Positions 55,972 through 64,000 of a stretch of DNA of 64,000 nt are shown piece after piece (the first letter of the stretch is position 1; every line of letters begins with the position of its first letter). The stretch is taken from the NCBI GenBank assembly GCA_028706295.1, contig JAQWBQ010000001.1, positions 1 through 64,000 on the forward strand, given 5' to 3'. This stretch comes from Bacteroidales bacterium. Its GTDB lineage: Bacteria > Bacteroidota > Bacteroidia > Bacteroidales > FEN-979. The position numbers and the translations under genes were made by a program. The notes under the pieces were generated by a model that was not told the origin of the DNA, did not search any database, and was given only the letters and a program-made list of their open reading frames with translations.

Positions 55972-57687
55972 ATGACAGAAATTAACAAACCGGGTGAAGA
56001 CAAAGAATCCAAATCACTGAATTTTATTGAGGAAATTATAGAAGAAGATTTGCGATCAGGGATCAATGACGGAAGGGTACACACCAGATTTCCTCCGGAA
56101 CCAAATGGTTACCTTCACATTGGACACGCGAAATCCATTTGCCTAAATTTTGGGCTTGGAAGAAAATACAATGGTAAAACCAATCTCCGGTTTGACGATA
56201 CAAATCCGGTCAAAGAAGATGTGGAATATGTAGATTCAATCATGGAAGATGTCAAATGGCTTGGATTTGACTGGGAGGACCGGCTCTTTTATGCTTCTGA
56301 CTATTTTGACCAACTGTACGAGTACGCTTGCATTTTAATAAAAAAAGGGAAAGCGTATGTATGTGATATGACCGCTGAAGAAATTAGTGAAACCCGTGGA
56401 ACCCCGACAAGACCAGGGAAAGAAAGCCCTTACAGAACTCGAAGTGTTGAAGAGAATTTGTCGCTCTTCGAAAAAATGCGTCAGGGTGAATTTGAGGACG
56501 GAACTAAAGTTTTAAGGGCAAAAATAGATATGGCCTCCCCCAATATGCACATGCGCGATCCTGTACTTTATAGGATATTACACGCATCCCATCACCGTAC
56601 CGGCGATAAATGGTGTATTTACCCTATGTACGACTTTGCTCATGGTCAATCCGACTCTATCGAAAGAATTACGCACTCTATTTGTACACTCGAATTTGAA
56701 GTTCACAGGCCATTATATGATTGGTTCATCCGTGAAATCGGGATTTACGCCCCACGGCAAATTGAGTTTGCCAGGTTAAACATGACTTTCACGGTCATGA
56801 GTAAAAGAAAATTACTGGAATTGGTTAATAATAAATACGTTAATGGTTGGGACGATCCTCGGATGCCAACTATTTGCGGTTTGCGACGACGAGGATATAC
56901 CCCCGAATCTATACGGAATTTCGCTGAGACAATTGGCGTGGCAAAAAGAGATAATTTTATCGATGTTAGTTTGCTCGAATTCTGCCTTCGTGAAGATTTA
57001 AACAAAAAAGCCAAAAGAATGATGGCGGTTCTTGATCCGGTTAAGGTCATAATTGACAATTATCCCGACGGTCAAGTCGAAGAAATGGAGGCCATAAACA
57101 ACCCCGAGGACCCTTCAATGGGCAAAAGAATGGTACCCTTTACAAAAACATTTTTTATTGAACGGGATGACTTTATGGATAATCCACCTTCGAAATTCTT
57201 CAGACTGGCTCCGGGTCGCGAAGTCCGCCTTAGGTCAGCCTATATTATCAAATGCAATTCCGTTGATAAAGATCCCGCCACTGGTAAGATTACATTGATC
57301 CATTGCTCCTACGATCCGGCTACAAAAAGCGGAATGCCCGACAGTAACCGTAAAGTTAAGGGTACCCTTCACTGGGTCTCAGAACAATTTGCCATTACAG
57401 CAGAAGTGAGATTGTATGACCGCTTATTTCTTAAAGAAAATCCTGATGAAACTCCCGAAGGTAAAACCTATCTTGATTTCCTGAATCCAGATTCTTTGAA
57501 GATAATCAAAGCCTTTATTGAACCTGAAGTACTTAAAGCCTCGATAGACGATAAATTTCAATTTGAACGGATTGGCTACTTTTCTGTCGATCCCGACTCC
57601 AAACCGGGAAATCTTGTTTTTAACAGGGCTGTTGCACTAAAGGATTCATGGAACAAATCAGAAAAAGTACGGGAAAACTTGACATGA
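55972..57687 (+). CDS. glnS: Glutaminyl-tRNA synthetase
   Basis: 571-residue class I synthetase. HIGH motif is HIGH in [19 protein letters not shown] (about residue 50), and the KMSKS equivalent is [11 protein letters not shown] (about 274). The C-terminal two-barrel anticodon domain spans about 350-560. It charges tRNA-Gln directly, so the cell need not use the GatCAB route. A tRNA-Gln(CUG) gene starts 33 nt after the stop, and gltX faces it beyond. A weak -7 candidate TAAGTTTG lies at 55925-55932. Confidence 0.98.
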   Translation: MTEINKPGEDKESKSLNFIEEIIEEDLRSGINDGRVHTRFPPEPNGYLHIGHAKSICLNFGLGRKYNGKTNLRFDDTNPVKEDVEYVDSIMEDVKWLGFDWEDRLFYASDYFDQLYEYACILIKKGKAYVCDMTAEEISETRGTPTRPGKESPYRTRSVEENLSLFEKMRQGEFEDGTKVLRAKIDMASPNMHMRDPVLYRILHASHHRTGDKWCIYPMYDFAHGQSDSIERITHSICTLEFEVHRPLYDWFIREIGIYAPRQIEFARLNMTFTVMSKRKLLELVNNKYVNGWDDPRMPTICGLRRRGYTPESIRNFAETIGVAKRDNFIDVSLLEFCLREDLNKKAKRMMAVLDPVKVIIDNYPDGQVEEMEAINNPEDPSMGKRMVPFTKTFFIERDDFMDNPPSKFFRLAPGREVRLRSAYIIKCNSVDKDPATGKITLIHCSYDPATKSGMPDSNRKVKGTLHWVSEQFAITAEVRLYDRLFLKENPDETPEGKTYLDFLNPDSLKIIKAFIEPEVLKASIDDKFQFERIGYFSVDPDSKPGNLVFNRAVALKDSWNKSEKVRENLT

Positions 57688-57710
57688 TATAAAAAGATTG
57701 CGTAATTTTG
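57679..57710 (+). promoter_or_regulatory. Promoter of tRNA-Gln, overlapping the end of glnS
   Basis: TTG (of TTGACAT) at 57679-57681 and TAATTTTG at 57703-57710 are 21 nt apart, 9 nt before the tRNA. The -33 element lies in the last codons of glnS. Confidence 0.5.
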
Positions 57711-57719
57711 CACCCGTAT

Positions 57720-57792
57720 TGTCCGATGGTGTAACTGGCAACACGACTGACTCTGGATCAGTAAAGTCCAGGTTCGAGCCCTGGTCGGACAA
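57720..57792 (+). tRNA. tRNA-Gln (anticodon CTG)
   Basis: 73-nt cloverleaf. Acceptor TGTCCGA pairs with TCGGACA, giving the weak U1:A72 pair used by GlnRS. Anticodon stem ACTGA/TCAGT encloses CTCTGGA, anticodon CTG, read by codon CAG. T-arm CCAGG-TTCGAGC-CCTGG. CCA not encoded. Sits directly behind glnS. Confidence 0.95.
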
Positions 57793-57801
57793 CGTAACTG
57801 G

Positions 57802-57836
57802 CCCCAACTAATTGATCTGTTATTAGTTGGGGTTTT
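57802..57836 (+). terminator. Intrinsic terminator after tRNA-Gln
   Basis: An 11-bp stem, CCCCAACTAAT (57802-57812) with ATTAGTTGGGG (57822-57832), a 9-nt loop, then TTTT. Confidence 0.85.
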
Positions 57837-57866
57837 GTTTTTCGGAATATTGACATTGCTTTTCCA

Positions 57867-59399
57867 TCATGTTGAAGAAGTTAATCGTATCATTCCCTCC
57901 TCAATTCTGGAAATGAACTCCTCTTCTCCAAGAGCGAGCATAATATCAATCATTCCCGGACCTTGATTTGATCCTACTGCCATGAGCCGCAAGGGATTCA
58001 TCAATTGACCCATTTTGAGTGATTTTCGGGCGGCAAAATCCTGAATAAATGGTTGTAATTCCTCTTTATTAAAGACGCTTGCTTCTTTTAGCTCCCGACA
58101 AAAATCCGATATCGTTTGGGCTGTATCGGGTTTCCATATTTTTTGATAAACCGCATTATCAAATTCCCGGGGACGAATAAAGAAAAACCAGGACTGACTC
58201 CAGAGATCAGGTATCAGAAATGCGCGGTCTTTTATTAAATGCAATATATGAACAGCCAGGTTTTTTGATGGGTTAATCGAATGTTCCCTTAAATAGGGCT
58301 GGATATAACCATATAAATCTTCATCTGATGATAATTGCAAATACTGATGATTAAACCACCGTGCCTTTTCAACATCGAATTTTGAACCGTGCTTCCCTAC
58401 GCGGTGAAGCGAAAATTCTTCCGTAAGCTCAGTTAGGGTAAATAATTCACGGTCAGTACCCGGGTTCCATCCTAAGTGAACCATGATGTTGAGGAATGCT
58501 TCCGGTAAATATCCCGATTCTCGATACCCTGAGAATATTTCTCCTGAAACCGGATCTTTCCATGCCATAGGGAATACCGGAAACCCCAACCGATCACCAT
58601 CTCTTTTACTTAATTTTCCGTTCCCATCAGGCTTCAGAATTAAGGGTAGATGCGCAAATTCGGGCATGCTATTCTCCCACCCGAAAAAACGATACAACAA
58701 AACATGTAGCGGTGCCGAAGGTAACCACTCCTCCCCTCTGATTACATGTGTGATCTTCATTAAATAGTCATCAACAACATTTGCCAGATGATATGTGGGC
58801 AATCCGTCTGATTTAAAAAGTACCTTATCATCAAGATTGTTCGTTTCAACAACTACCTCCCCCCGGATCAAATCATTGACAATGACTTTCTCATTCTCAG
58901 GAATTTTTACTCTGATTACATATGGAACCCCTGATCGAAGCTTGTGTTCTGTCTCCTGCCGACTCAATGTAAGAGAATTAATCAGATAGGTTCTTGAATG
59001 ATGGTCATAGGTGAAAATATCTTTTGACTCCTTACAGGATTCACGGCGTTGATCTAATTCTTCTTCTGTATCGAACGCAAAATATGCATGTCCTGATTCG
59101 ATCAGTTTATGTATATATTTTGAATAAATATCAGAGCGTTCCGATTGTCGGTACGGAGCGAAAGGTCCTCCTCTGTCAGGACTTTCATCAAATTCCAAAC
59201 CACACCACTTCAACGATTCTGTAATATATTGCTCCGCTCCTTCTACATATCGGTTCCGGTCTGTATCTTCAATACGTAGAATAAAGGAACCTCCTTTCTG
59301 GCGTGCAAAAAGAAAATTATATAAAGCTGTGCGAACACCACCAATATGTAAAGGTCCCGTTGGACTTGGTGCAAACCTGACCCGGACTGAATTTCCCAT
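57867..59399 (-). CDS. gltX: Glutamyl-tRNA synthetase
   Basis: 510-residue class I synthetase. HIGH motif is HIGG in SPTGPLHIGGVRTALYNFL (about residue 15), and the KMSKS equivalent is KLSKRDG (about 264). Charges tRNA-Glu. Faces glnS and tRNA-Gln across a terminator. Whether it is discriminating cannot be judged, but glnS makes mischarging of tRNA-Gln unnecessary. Confidence 0.97.
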   Translation of the reverse strand: MGNSVRVRFAPSPTGPLHIGGVRTALYNFLFARQKGGSFILRIEDTDRNRYVEGAEQYITESLKWCGLEFDESPDRGGPFAPYRQSERSDIYSKYIHKLIESGHAYFAFDTEEELDQRRESCKESKDIFTYDHHSRTYLINSLTLSRQETEHKLRSGVPYVIRVKIPENEKVIVNDLIRGEVVVETNNLDDKVLFKSDGLPTYHLANVVDDYLMKITHVIRGEEWLPSAPLHVLLYRFFGWENSMPEFAHLPLILKPDGNGKLSKRDGDRLGFPVFPMAWKDPVSGEIFSGYRESGYLPEAFLNIMVHLGWNPGTDRELFTLTELTEEFSLHRVGKHGSKFDVEKARWFNHQYLQLSSDEDLYGYIQPYLREHSINPSKNLAVHILHLIKDRAFLIPDLWSQSWFFFIRPREFDNAVYQKIWKPDTAQTISDFCRELKEASVFNKEELQPFIQDFAARKSLKMGQLMNPLRLMAVGSNQGPGMIDIMLALGEEEFISRIEEGMIRLTSST

Positions 59400-59421
59400 G
59401 TTTCTTCTGTTTCTTAAAATA

Positions 59422-59429
59422 CAAAAATA
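59422..59429 (-). promoter_or_regulatory. -7 promoter box of gltX
   Basis: TATTTTTG on the minus strand, exact TAnnTTTG match, 22 nt before the gltX ATG at 59399. Confidence 0.45.
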
Positions 59430-59471
59430 TACTATTCTGCCAAACCTTCACCTCGGGTAGTCCGATATTAG

Positions 59472-59479
59472 TAATTTTG
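59472..59479 (+). promoter_or_regulatory. -7 box overlapping an apparent TTG start of the DUF4175 gene
   Basis: TAATTTTG, exact TAnnTTTG match. Its last three bases (59477-59479) are an in-frame TTG. If it is the promoter, translation starts later, at ATG 59525. Confidence 0.5.
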
Positions 59480-59524
59480 TCCTACAAAACAAGAAAAACA
59501 CAGTCATCCTCTTTTAAGCAAAGT

Positions 59525-62500
59525 ATGATTTTATCAAATGATAACATATTGATAAATAAAATAAATGACTTCATCCGAAAATATTATAAAAACAGGATAA
59601 TAAAAGGTTTATTGATATCGATAGGCTCCCTGGCTGGAATATACTTAGCCCTGATAATGATAGAATACTATTTCTATTTGAGTCCTCTTGTAAAAACTAT
59701 TCTTTTCTATAGTTTTTTTGTTATTACAGCTTATTTATTAGCTTGGACTATCCTTATTCCGGGTTTAAAGTTTTTAAATATCGGTAAACATTTATCAACA
59801 AAGCAAGCTGCTGTAATTATTGGTGACCACTTTAAGGATATTGACGATAAGCTGATTAATACTTTGCAACTGATTGAATTGAATCATGAAAATCCCCGGG
59901 AAACTGCACTTCTCCACGCAAGCATTGTACAAAGGACCAATGAACTTAAAATTTTCGAATTTAACAAGGTAATTAGTATTCGCAACACCATCAAATTACT
60001 CAAATATTCAATAATCCCCTTATTAGTTATAATTAGTTTATTGATTATTGCGCCCACCACCATTTCAGAGCCCACAAATCGTATGATCCATTTTAATAAG
60101 CCCTTTTTTAAACCACCACCTTTTCAGATAAAAATCCTGAATAACAATCTTATAGCATCGCAACAAGAGGATTTTGAATTGAACATTCAGGTTTCCGGAA
60201 CAGAAATTCCCTTGGAAATTTCTATAAATTACGAGGGAATGGATTTTAAAATGAAAGGGAAAAAGAATTTTGTATTCTCATATACTTTTAATTCTATTCA
60301 AAAAAGCACGGATTTTAAGATCAAAGCAGACGGTTTTCTTTCGGATACTTACATGATCAAAGTATTCCCCAAACCGGTGATTCTTTCATTTGATTTGAAA
60401 ATAATTTTCCCTTCTTATATAAATAAATTGGAAGAAATACATGAAAACCAGGGTGATTGCAATGTCCCCGAAGGAAGTATCCTGAACTGGAAAATCATTA
60501 CAAAAGATGTATCACGGGTTGTACTTAGAACAGATAGTTCAAACGTGATTATAAATAAAGAAAAAAGCAATGCCTTTGAACACAGAATTATTGCAAATAA
60601 TTCTTTTTCATATACTTTAATTCCCTATAATAATTATTCTAATAAAGCCGATTCTCTTCAATATAGAATTGTGGTGATTCCAGATGGTTTTCCCTCAATT
60701 TTTATTAATAATAGTAAAAGTTCAAACGGAAGCAATTCTTTCTTTTTCGAAGGAACCGTTAAGGATGACTATGGTTTTTCTAGACTTTTGTTTAATTATT
60801 ATTTTTCTGCCGATTCTTCTCGTTATTCGCCTTTTATCTATAAACAGGAAGTATACATTGATAAATCAAAAAATGACCAGATTTTCAACCATTACATTGA
60901 TTTTGACTCAATAGTTATTCCCGAAAACACGGAATTGATTTATTATTTCGAAATCTTTGATAATGATGGGATACATGGCCCGAAAAGCACAAAATCTGAA
61001 ATAAAGACATTTAGAAAAAGATCTATATATCAGATCAAAGATGAAATAAACAAGGAGGAGCAGAAGCGAGATAAAATTATTAAAACCAGTATTTCAGAAA
61101 CGAAAAATATCAGAAAGGAAATAGATGAAGTGCAAAAAAGAATGATTGACCAGAAAACATTAAACTGGCAGGATAAACAACAGTTAAAAAACATCTTAGA
61201 GAAAAATGAAGCTATTACAAATAAACTAACTGAAATAAACACAAAATCTAAAAATATTCTTGAATCAGAAAGAAAGAATACAAATAGCAGTGAAAGAATT
61301 CTAGAAAAACAAAAACAAATATATGAGCTCTTTCAACAAATATTGACAGAAGAGATGAAAAAGCAGGTAGAAGAAATCAAGAAATTGTTGGAAAACGTAA
61401 ACAAGGAAAAGATAAATGATTTGATGGAAAAGATTAAGTTGTCAAATAAGGATCTTGAAAAGGAGTTAGATAGAAATTTATCCTTATTAAAACAACTGGA
61501 AATTGAAAAGAGACTCGAGGAGACAATTAAAGAACTGAAAGAAAAGGCTGAAGAATTAAACAAATTATCAGATAAAACGAAACAACCTTCAGACGAAAAT
61601 TCAAAAATCAAGGAGAACCTTAATAAAACGACTGATAGTACAAAAAGATTACTTAATAAATTAGCACAAATTGAGATTGACAATAAACTTATTGAAAATC
61701 CGGTAAATATTGGAGATACAAAAAACAAAAGGGATACAATTTCAAAAAATCTGGATAAGTCAAAGAAAATGCTTGAAAAAGGCGATAAGCAGAAATCATC
61801 TCAAATTCAGAGATCAACAGGAAAGGAGCTAAAGGAGTTGGCAGACCAATTGGAATCTGAAATGTATGATTCAGAGATAGAACAGGATAGTGAAGATGCA
61901 AAATCGATTAGGATTTTATTGGAAAACTTGATAAGACTTTCTTTTGAGGAGGAAGAGTTGATATATAAAACAAGAATAGTTTCAAGAATAGATCCCAGAT
62001 ACTTGGAAAATCTAAATAAACAAAAAGAATTTGCAATAAGAGTACAAGTTATCGAAGACTCAGTACGTGCAATCGGGAAACGACAAGTTTTAGTGAGACC
62101 CATACTTAATCATGAATTATCCTCACTAAAAGAAAACATAGAAATGGCAGCAGAAGCCCTCGAGGCAAGAAATATTAATTTAGGAGTTGCAAAGCAGCAA
62201 TATATTATGACATCCCTGAATAACATTGCTATTTTAATGAAAGAGTCACTTGAAAAAATGGAAGAGAAAATGTCGCAGAGCATGAATTCAAAAAGCGGAT
62301 CAAAAACCTGTAAAAATCCGGGGATGAAAAGTGGAAAACGAAATGCAAATGATATAAGGGAAATGCAAAACAATTTAGGAAAGCAATTAGAAAAACTTAG
62401 ATCTGAAATCGAAAAGTCGAAGAAGGCAGATAAAATGGGGAACAGTGATAGCTTCAATAAAGAGATGGCCAAACTAGCGGCCCGTCAGGAAGCTATTAGA

Positions 62501-62887
62501 ATGGAGTTACAGAAACTAAAGGATAATACCGAAGAATTATCAAAAACAGAAAAGGATGCAATGACAGAAGCTGCAAAAGAAATGGAACAATTAGAAAAAG
62601 ACCTGGTAAACAAAAATTTGAGTAGAATGGTTATGGAGAGGCAAAAACAGATTTTATCACGATTACTTGAATCCGAAAAAGCAGAGCTTCAAAGAGAAAA
62701 AGAAGAAAAAAGAGAATCGGAGACGGCAAAAAGTAATGAATTAAGTAACCCTAATCAGAAAATTAAGTATAAGAACAAAACAAGAACCGGGAGCGAAATG
62801 TTAAAAATGGAGTTACCGGCACTTAAATACTTTTATAAAAATAAAGTAGATAGTTACATTGTTAAACTTGAAAAGAATTATGAATAA
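59525..62887 (+). CDS. DUF4175-like membrane protein with long coiled coils
   Basis: 1120 residues from ATG 59525; an in-frame TTG at 59477 is part of the -7 box. The N-terminal 190 residues contain three membrane segments (about 28-46, 56-80 and 153-175). A large beta-rich, probably periplasmic domain (about 185-490) follows. From about 495 on, the protein is Lys/Glu-rich and helical, with heptad-like coiled coils to near the C terminus, including the EMKKQVEEIKKLLENVNKEK segment. The layout fits the Bacteroidota DUF4175 family, of unknown function. Base composition is notably AT-rich. The next gene overlaps its stop by 8 nt. Confidence 0.85.
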   Translation: MILSNDNILINKINDFIRKYYKNRIIKGLLISIGSLAGIYLALIMIEYYFYLSPLVKTILFYSFFVITAYLLAWTILIPGLKFLNIGKHLSTKQAAVIIGDHFKDIDDKLINTLQLIELNHENPRETALLHASIVQRTNELKIFEFNKVISIRNTIKLLKYSIIPLLVIISLLIIAPTTISEPTNRMIHFNKPFFKPPPFQIKILNNNLIASQQEDFELNIQVSGTEIPLEISINYEGMDFKMKGKKNFVFSYTFNSIQKSTDFKIKADGFLSDTYMIKVFPKPVILSFDLKIIFPSYINKLEEIHENQGDCNVPEGSILNWKIITKDVSRVVLRTDSSNVIINKEKSNAFEHRIIANNSFSYTLIPYNNYSNKADSLQYRIVVIPDGFPSIFINNSKSSNGSNSFFFEGTVKDDYGFSRLLFNYYFSADSSRYSPFIYKQEVYIDKSKNDQIFNHYIDFDSIVIPENTELIYYFEIFDNDGIHGPKSTKSEIKTFRKRSIYQIKDEINKEEQKRDKIIKTSISETKNIRKEIDEVQKRMIDQKTLNWQDKQQLKNILEKNEAITNKLTEINTKSKNILESERKNTNSSERILEKQKQIYELFQQILTEEMKKQVEEIKKLLENVNKEKINDLMEKIKLSNKDLEKELDRNLSLLKQLEIEKRLEETIKELKEKAEELNKLSDKTKQPSDENSKIKENLNKTTDSTKRLLNKLAQIEIDNKLIENPVNIGDTKNKRDTISKNLDKSKKMLEKGDKQKSSQIQRSTGKELKELADQLESEMYDSEIEQDSEDAKSIRILLENLIRLSFEEEELIYKTRIVSRIDPRYLENLNKQKEFAIRVQVIEDSVRAIGKRQVLVRPILNHELSSLKENIEMAAEALEARNINLGVAKQQYIMTSLNNIAILMKESLEKMEEKMSQSMNSKSGSKTCKNPGMKSGKRNANDIREMQNNLGKQLEKLRSEIEKSKKADKMGNSDSFNKEMAKLAARQEAIRMELQKLKDNTEELSKTEKDAMTEAAKEMEQLEKDLVNKNLSRMVMERQKQILSRLLESEKAELQREKEEKRESETAKSNELSNPNQKIKYKNKTRTGSEMLKMELPALKYFYKNKVDSYIVKLEKNYE

Positions 62888-63365
62888 AGATTACAGAGAA
62901 ATCCTTATTAATGGAAAAGGAGAATCAGTGAAACTGGAACGATTTATTGAAGAGATCTGTGATTTCTATAATATTAACAATGAATATTTTGGCAATATTC
63001 TTTTGGCGACAACTGAAGCTGTAGAAATCCTGTTCTCCATTAATAATGAAGAAAAAAAAGCAATCTCAATTCAATTTGACCGAAATGCAAAAGGATTGGT
63101 TTTCAAGATAAGGTTAAAAATAGATGGAGAAGAATCGGAAAGAGAGGAAGATATTTTCGACCGAGAAGTTCGAAAACACAAGCTTGCAAAAGACATTTTT
63201 ATTATAAAGTCACTAACTGATGAAATTACTATTTCTGTTAATGCAAAGAGCATCATATTAGTTTTCTATGTATCAAGTATGAATTACGAAAAATCTCTGT
63301 TCAGAATAAATAAGCTTAAAGAATACTGGCATAGTGAGGTTGATGTCAAGCAAAAAAAATTATGA
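62880..63365 (+). CDS. Small HATPase, anti-sigma-factor-kinase-like
   Basis: 161 residues from ATG 62880 (a TTG at 62859 is less likely). The pattern NINNEYFGNILLATTEAVE is like the N-box of RsbW-type GHKL ATPases, and a later VRKHKLAKDIFIIKSLTDEI fits the end of the ATP-binding fold. The G-boxes are weak, so ATP binding is not certain. It overlaps both neighbours (8 nt with the DUF4175 gene, 4 nt with ybeY), so it is in the same operon. A partner switching role is an inference from the fold. Confidence 0.65.
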   Translation: MNKDYREILINGKGESVKLERFIEEICDFYNINNEYFGNILLATTEAVEILFSINNEEKKAISIQFDRNAKGLVFKIRLKIDGEESEREEDIFDREVRKHKLAKDIFIIKSLTDEITISVNAKSIILVFYVSSMNYEKSLFRINKLKEYWHSEVDVKQKKL

Positions 63366-63781
63366 GTGCTTTCAATTTTTTTAAAGAGGATATTGAGTTT
63401 TTACTAAAGGAAAAGACAAGGTTAAGGGGTTGGTATTTAAAAATATTATCAGAGGAAGGAAGAATAGCAGAGAACCTGAATTTTATATTTTGTAGTGACG
63501 CTTATTTACTGAAGATAAACAAGAAATACCTGAATAAGAATGATTACACGGACGTAATTGCTTTTCAATATAACCTAAAGTCGGAGCCGATAACAGGCGA
63601 TATATATATTAGCATACCTAGAATAAGAGAAAACGCTGCAATCTTTAAAACCTCACCTTCAGCTGAACTTAAAAGAGTTATGGCTCATGGGATTTTGCAT
63701 TTATTGGGATATAAGGATAAAACAAAAAAGGAGAAAAAAATCATTCGCGAGAAAGAGAACTATTATTTAAATAAATTCTGA
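63362..63781 (+). CDS. ybeY: Endoribonuclease YbeY
   Basis: 139 residues. YbeY matures 16S rRNA and takes part in ribosome quality control. The metal motif reads MAHGILHLLGYKDK: the first two His (spaced by 4) are present, while the third ligand of the usual H-x3-H-x5-H pattern is Asp. Bacteroidota homologues often have GxKDK here, so this is probably a lineage variant. The N-terminal core NKNDYTDVIAFQYN matches the family. Last gene before mnmG. Confidence 0.9.
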   Translation: MSAFNFFKEDIEFLLKEKTRLRGWYLKILSEEGRIAENLNFIFCSDAYLLKINKKYLNKNDYTDVIAFQYNLKSEPITGDIYISIPRIRENAAIFKTSPSAELKRVMAHGILHLLGYKDKTKKEKKIIREKENYYLNKF

Positions 63782-63797
63782 ACTTTTATTAGAACCT

Positions 63798-63813
63798 TGT
63801 TTCACGTGAAACG
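63798..63813. promoter_or_regulatory. parS: parS-like partition site
   Basis: TGTTTCACGTGAAACG matches the widely conserved ParB-binding consensus TGTTTCACGTGAAACA at 15 of 16 positions, with a perfect 14-bp palindrome at 63799-63812. It lies between ybeY and mnmG, 5 nt before the mnmG ATG. parS sites are usually origin-proximal. Whether this one binds ParB is not shown here. Confidence 0.72.
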
Positions 63814-63818
63814 GCAAA

Positions 63819-64000
63819 ATGGATCGTTATGAGATTATAGTAATAGGCGCTGGTCATGCTGGATGTGAAGCAGCAATGGCTGCAGCAAACCTTGGCTCGA
63901 CGGTATTACTGATAACGATGAATATGTCGAACATGGCTCAAATGTCATGTAATCCGTCTATTGGAGGAGTTGCAAAAGGTCAGATTATAAGAGAAATCGA
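63819..64000 (+). CDS. mnmG: tRNA uridine-34 carboxymethylaminomethyl enzyme, 5' end
   Basis: Only the first 60 codons are in the window. The FAD-binding Rossmann motif [19 protein letters not shown] is clear, and the [16 protein letters not shown] segment is diagnostic of MnmG (GidA). With MnmE it modifies U34 of several tRNAs. Start ATG 63819, just behind the parS-like site. Confidence 0.96.
   Translation, partial: MDRYEIIVIGAGHAGCEAAMAAANLGSTVLLITMNMSNMAQMSCNPSIGGVAKGQIIREI

Noticed and set aside
1-64000. Insertion sequences, phage genes, CRISPR arrays, rRNA operons and riboswitches
   Set aside because: None could be recognised: no transposase or integrase motifs, no regular spaced repeats, and no known aptamer fold was found upstream of the metabolic genes.

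Overview
The window is a chromosomal stretch from a member of the Bacteroidota, most likely a fermentative, anaerobic Bacteroidales-like organism. The signs are a protein with a type IX secretion (T9SS) C-terminal sorting domain, recurrent TAnnTTTG -7 promoter boxes in place of TATAAT, weak Shine-Dalgarno sequences, a leucyl-tRNA synthetase with Bacteroidota-type insertions, and a sodium-pumping methylmalonyl-CoA decarboxylase operon of the kind used in propionate metabolism. I see no insertion sequences, phage genes, CRISPR arrays or rRNA. The content is mostly core genome and the gene edges are tight.

Layout. 1-3.9 kb: a giant AsmA-like envelope protein (its 3' end lies outside the window), divergent from leuS (4.1-7.0 kb). 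7.2-13.6 kb: a 2144-residue alpha-2-macroglobulin-like protein followed by an HTH regulator. 14.7-17.8 kb: a divergent FolD-like protein and aspS. 17.8-19.6 kb: a small lipoprotein and a BamA/TamA-type barrel protein. 19.6-22 kb: the p-aminobenzoate genes pabC-pabB, divergent from pabA. 22-28.2 kb: a U32-family tRNA-modification-type protein, a PHP phosphatase, a fused NapH/NapG-like polyferredoxin, and dnaG. 28.2-32.8 kb: a minus-strand operon with a receiver-PAS protein and two DUF3857/transglutaminase-like secreted proteins, one with the catalytic triad and one without. 32.9-36.3 kb: rluB-type pseudouridine synthase, a large YwqK/MORN-like repeat protein and nadA. 36.3-36.75 kb: an AT-rich gene-free stretch. 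36.75-43.2 kb: rpiB, a lone lutB, an ECF sigma factor with a likely membrane partner, a T9SS-exported Asp-box/PKD-like protein and a small membrane protein. 43.2-44.5 kb: thpR, tRNA-Ala and a CYTH protein.

44.6-50.0 kb: methylmalonyl-CoA epimerase plus the four subunits of the decarboxylase sodium pump, then uridine kinase and a ferritin-like protein. 50.0-55.4 kb: a MacB/FtsX-type permease, purH and mreBCD. 55.4-59.4 kb: tRNA-Cys, folB, glnS, tRNA-Gln(CUG) and gltX. 59.5-64 kb: an AT-rich operon of a DUF4175 membrane/coiled-coil protein, a small histidine-kinase-like ATPase, ybeY and the start of mnmG, with a near-perfect parS palindrome just before mnmG.

The best leads for something new are the receiver-PAS/paired transglutaminase operon (28.2-32.8 kb), the FolD-like enzyme lacking the catalytic lysine (14.7 kb), the DUF4175-ATPase-ybeY-mnmG operon with its parS-like site, and the fused polyferredoxin at 24.3 kb. 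Folate-related genes (pabABC, folB, folD-like, purH) and aminoacyl-tRNA synthetases (leuS, aspS, glnS, gltX) are well represented but scattered. All functional calls are by eye, without database searches.
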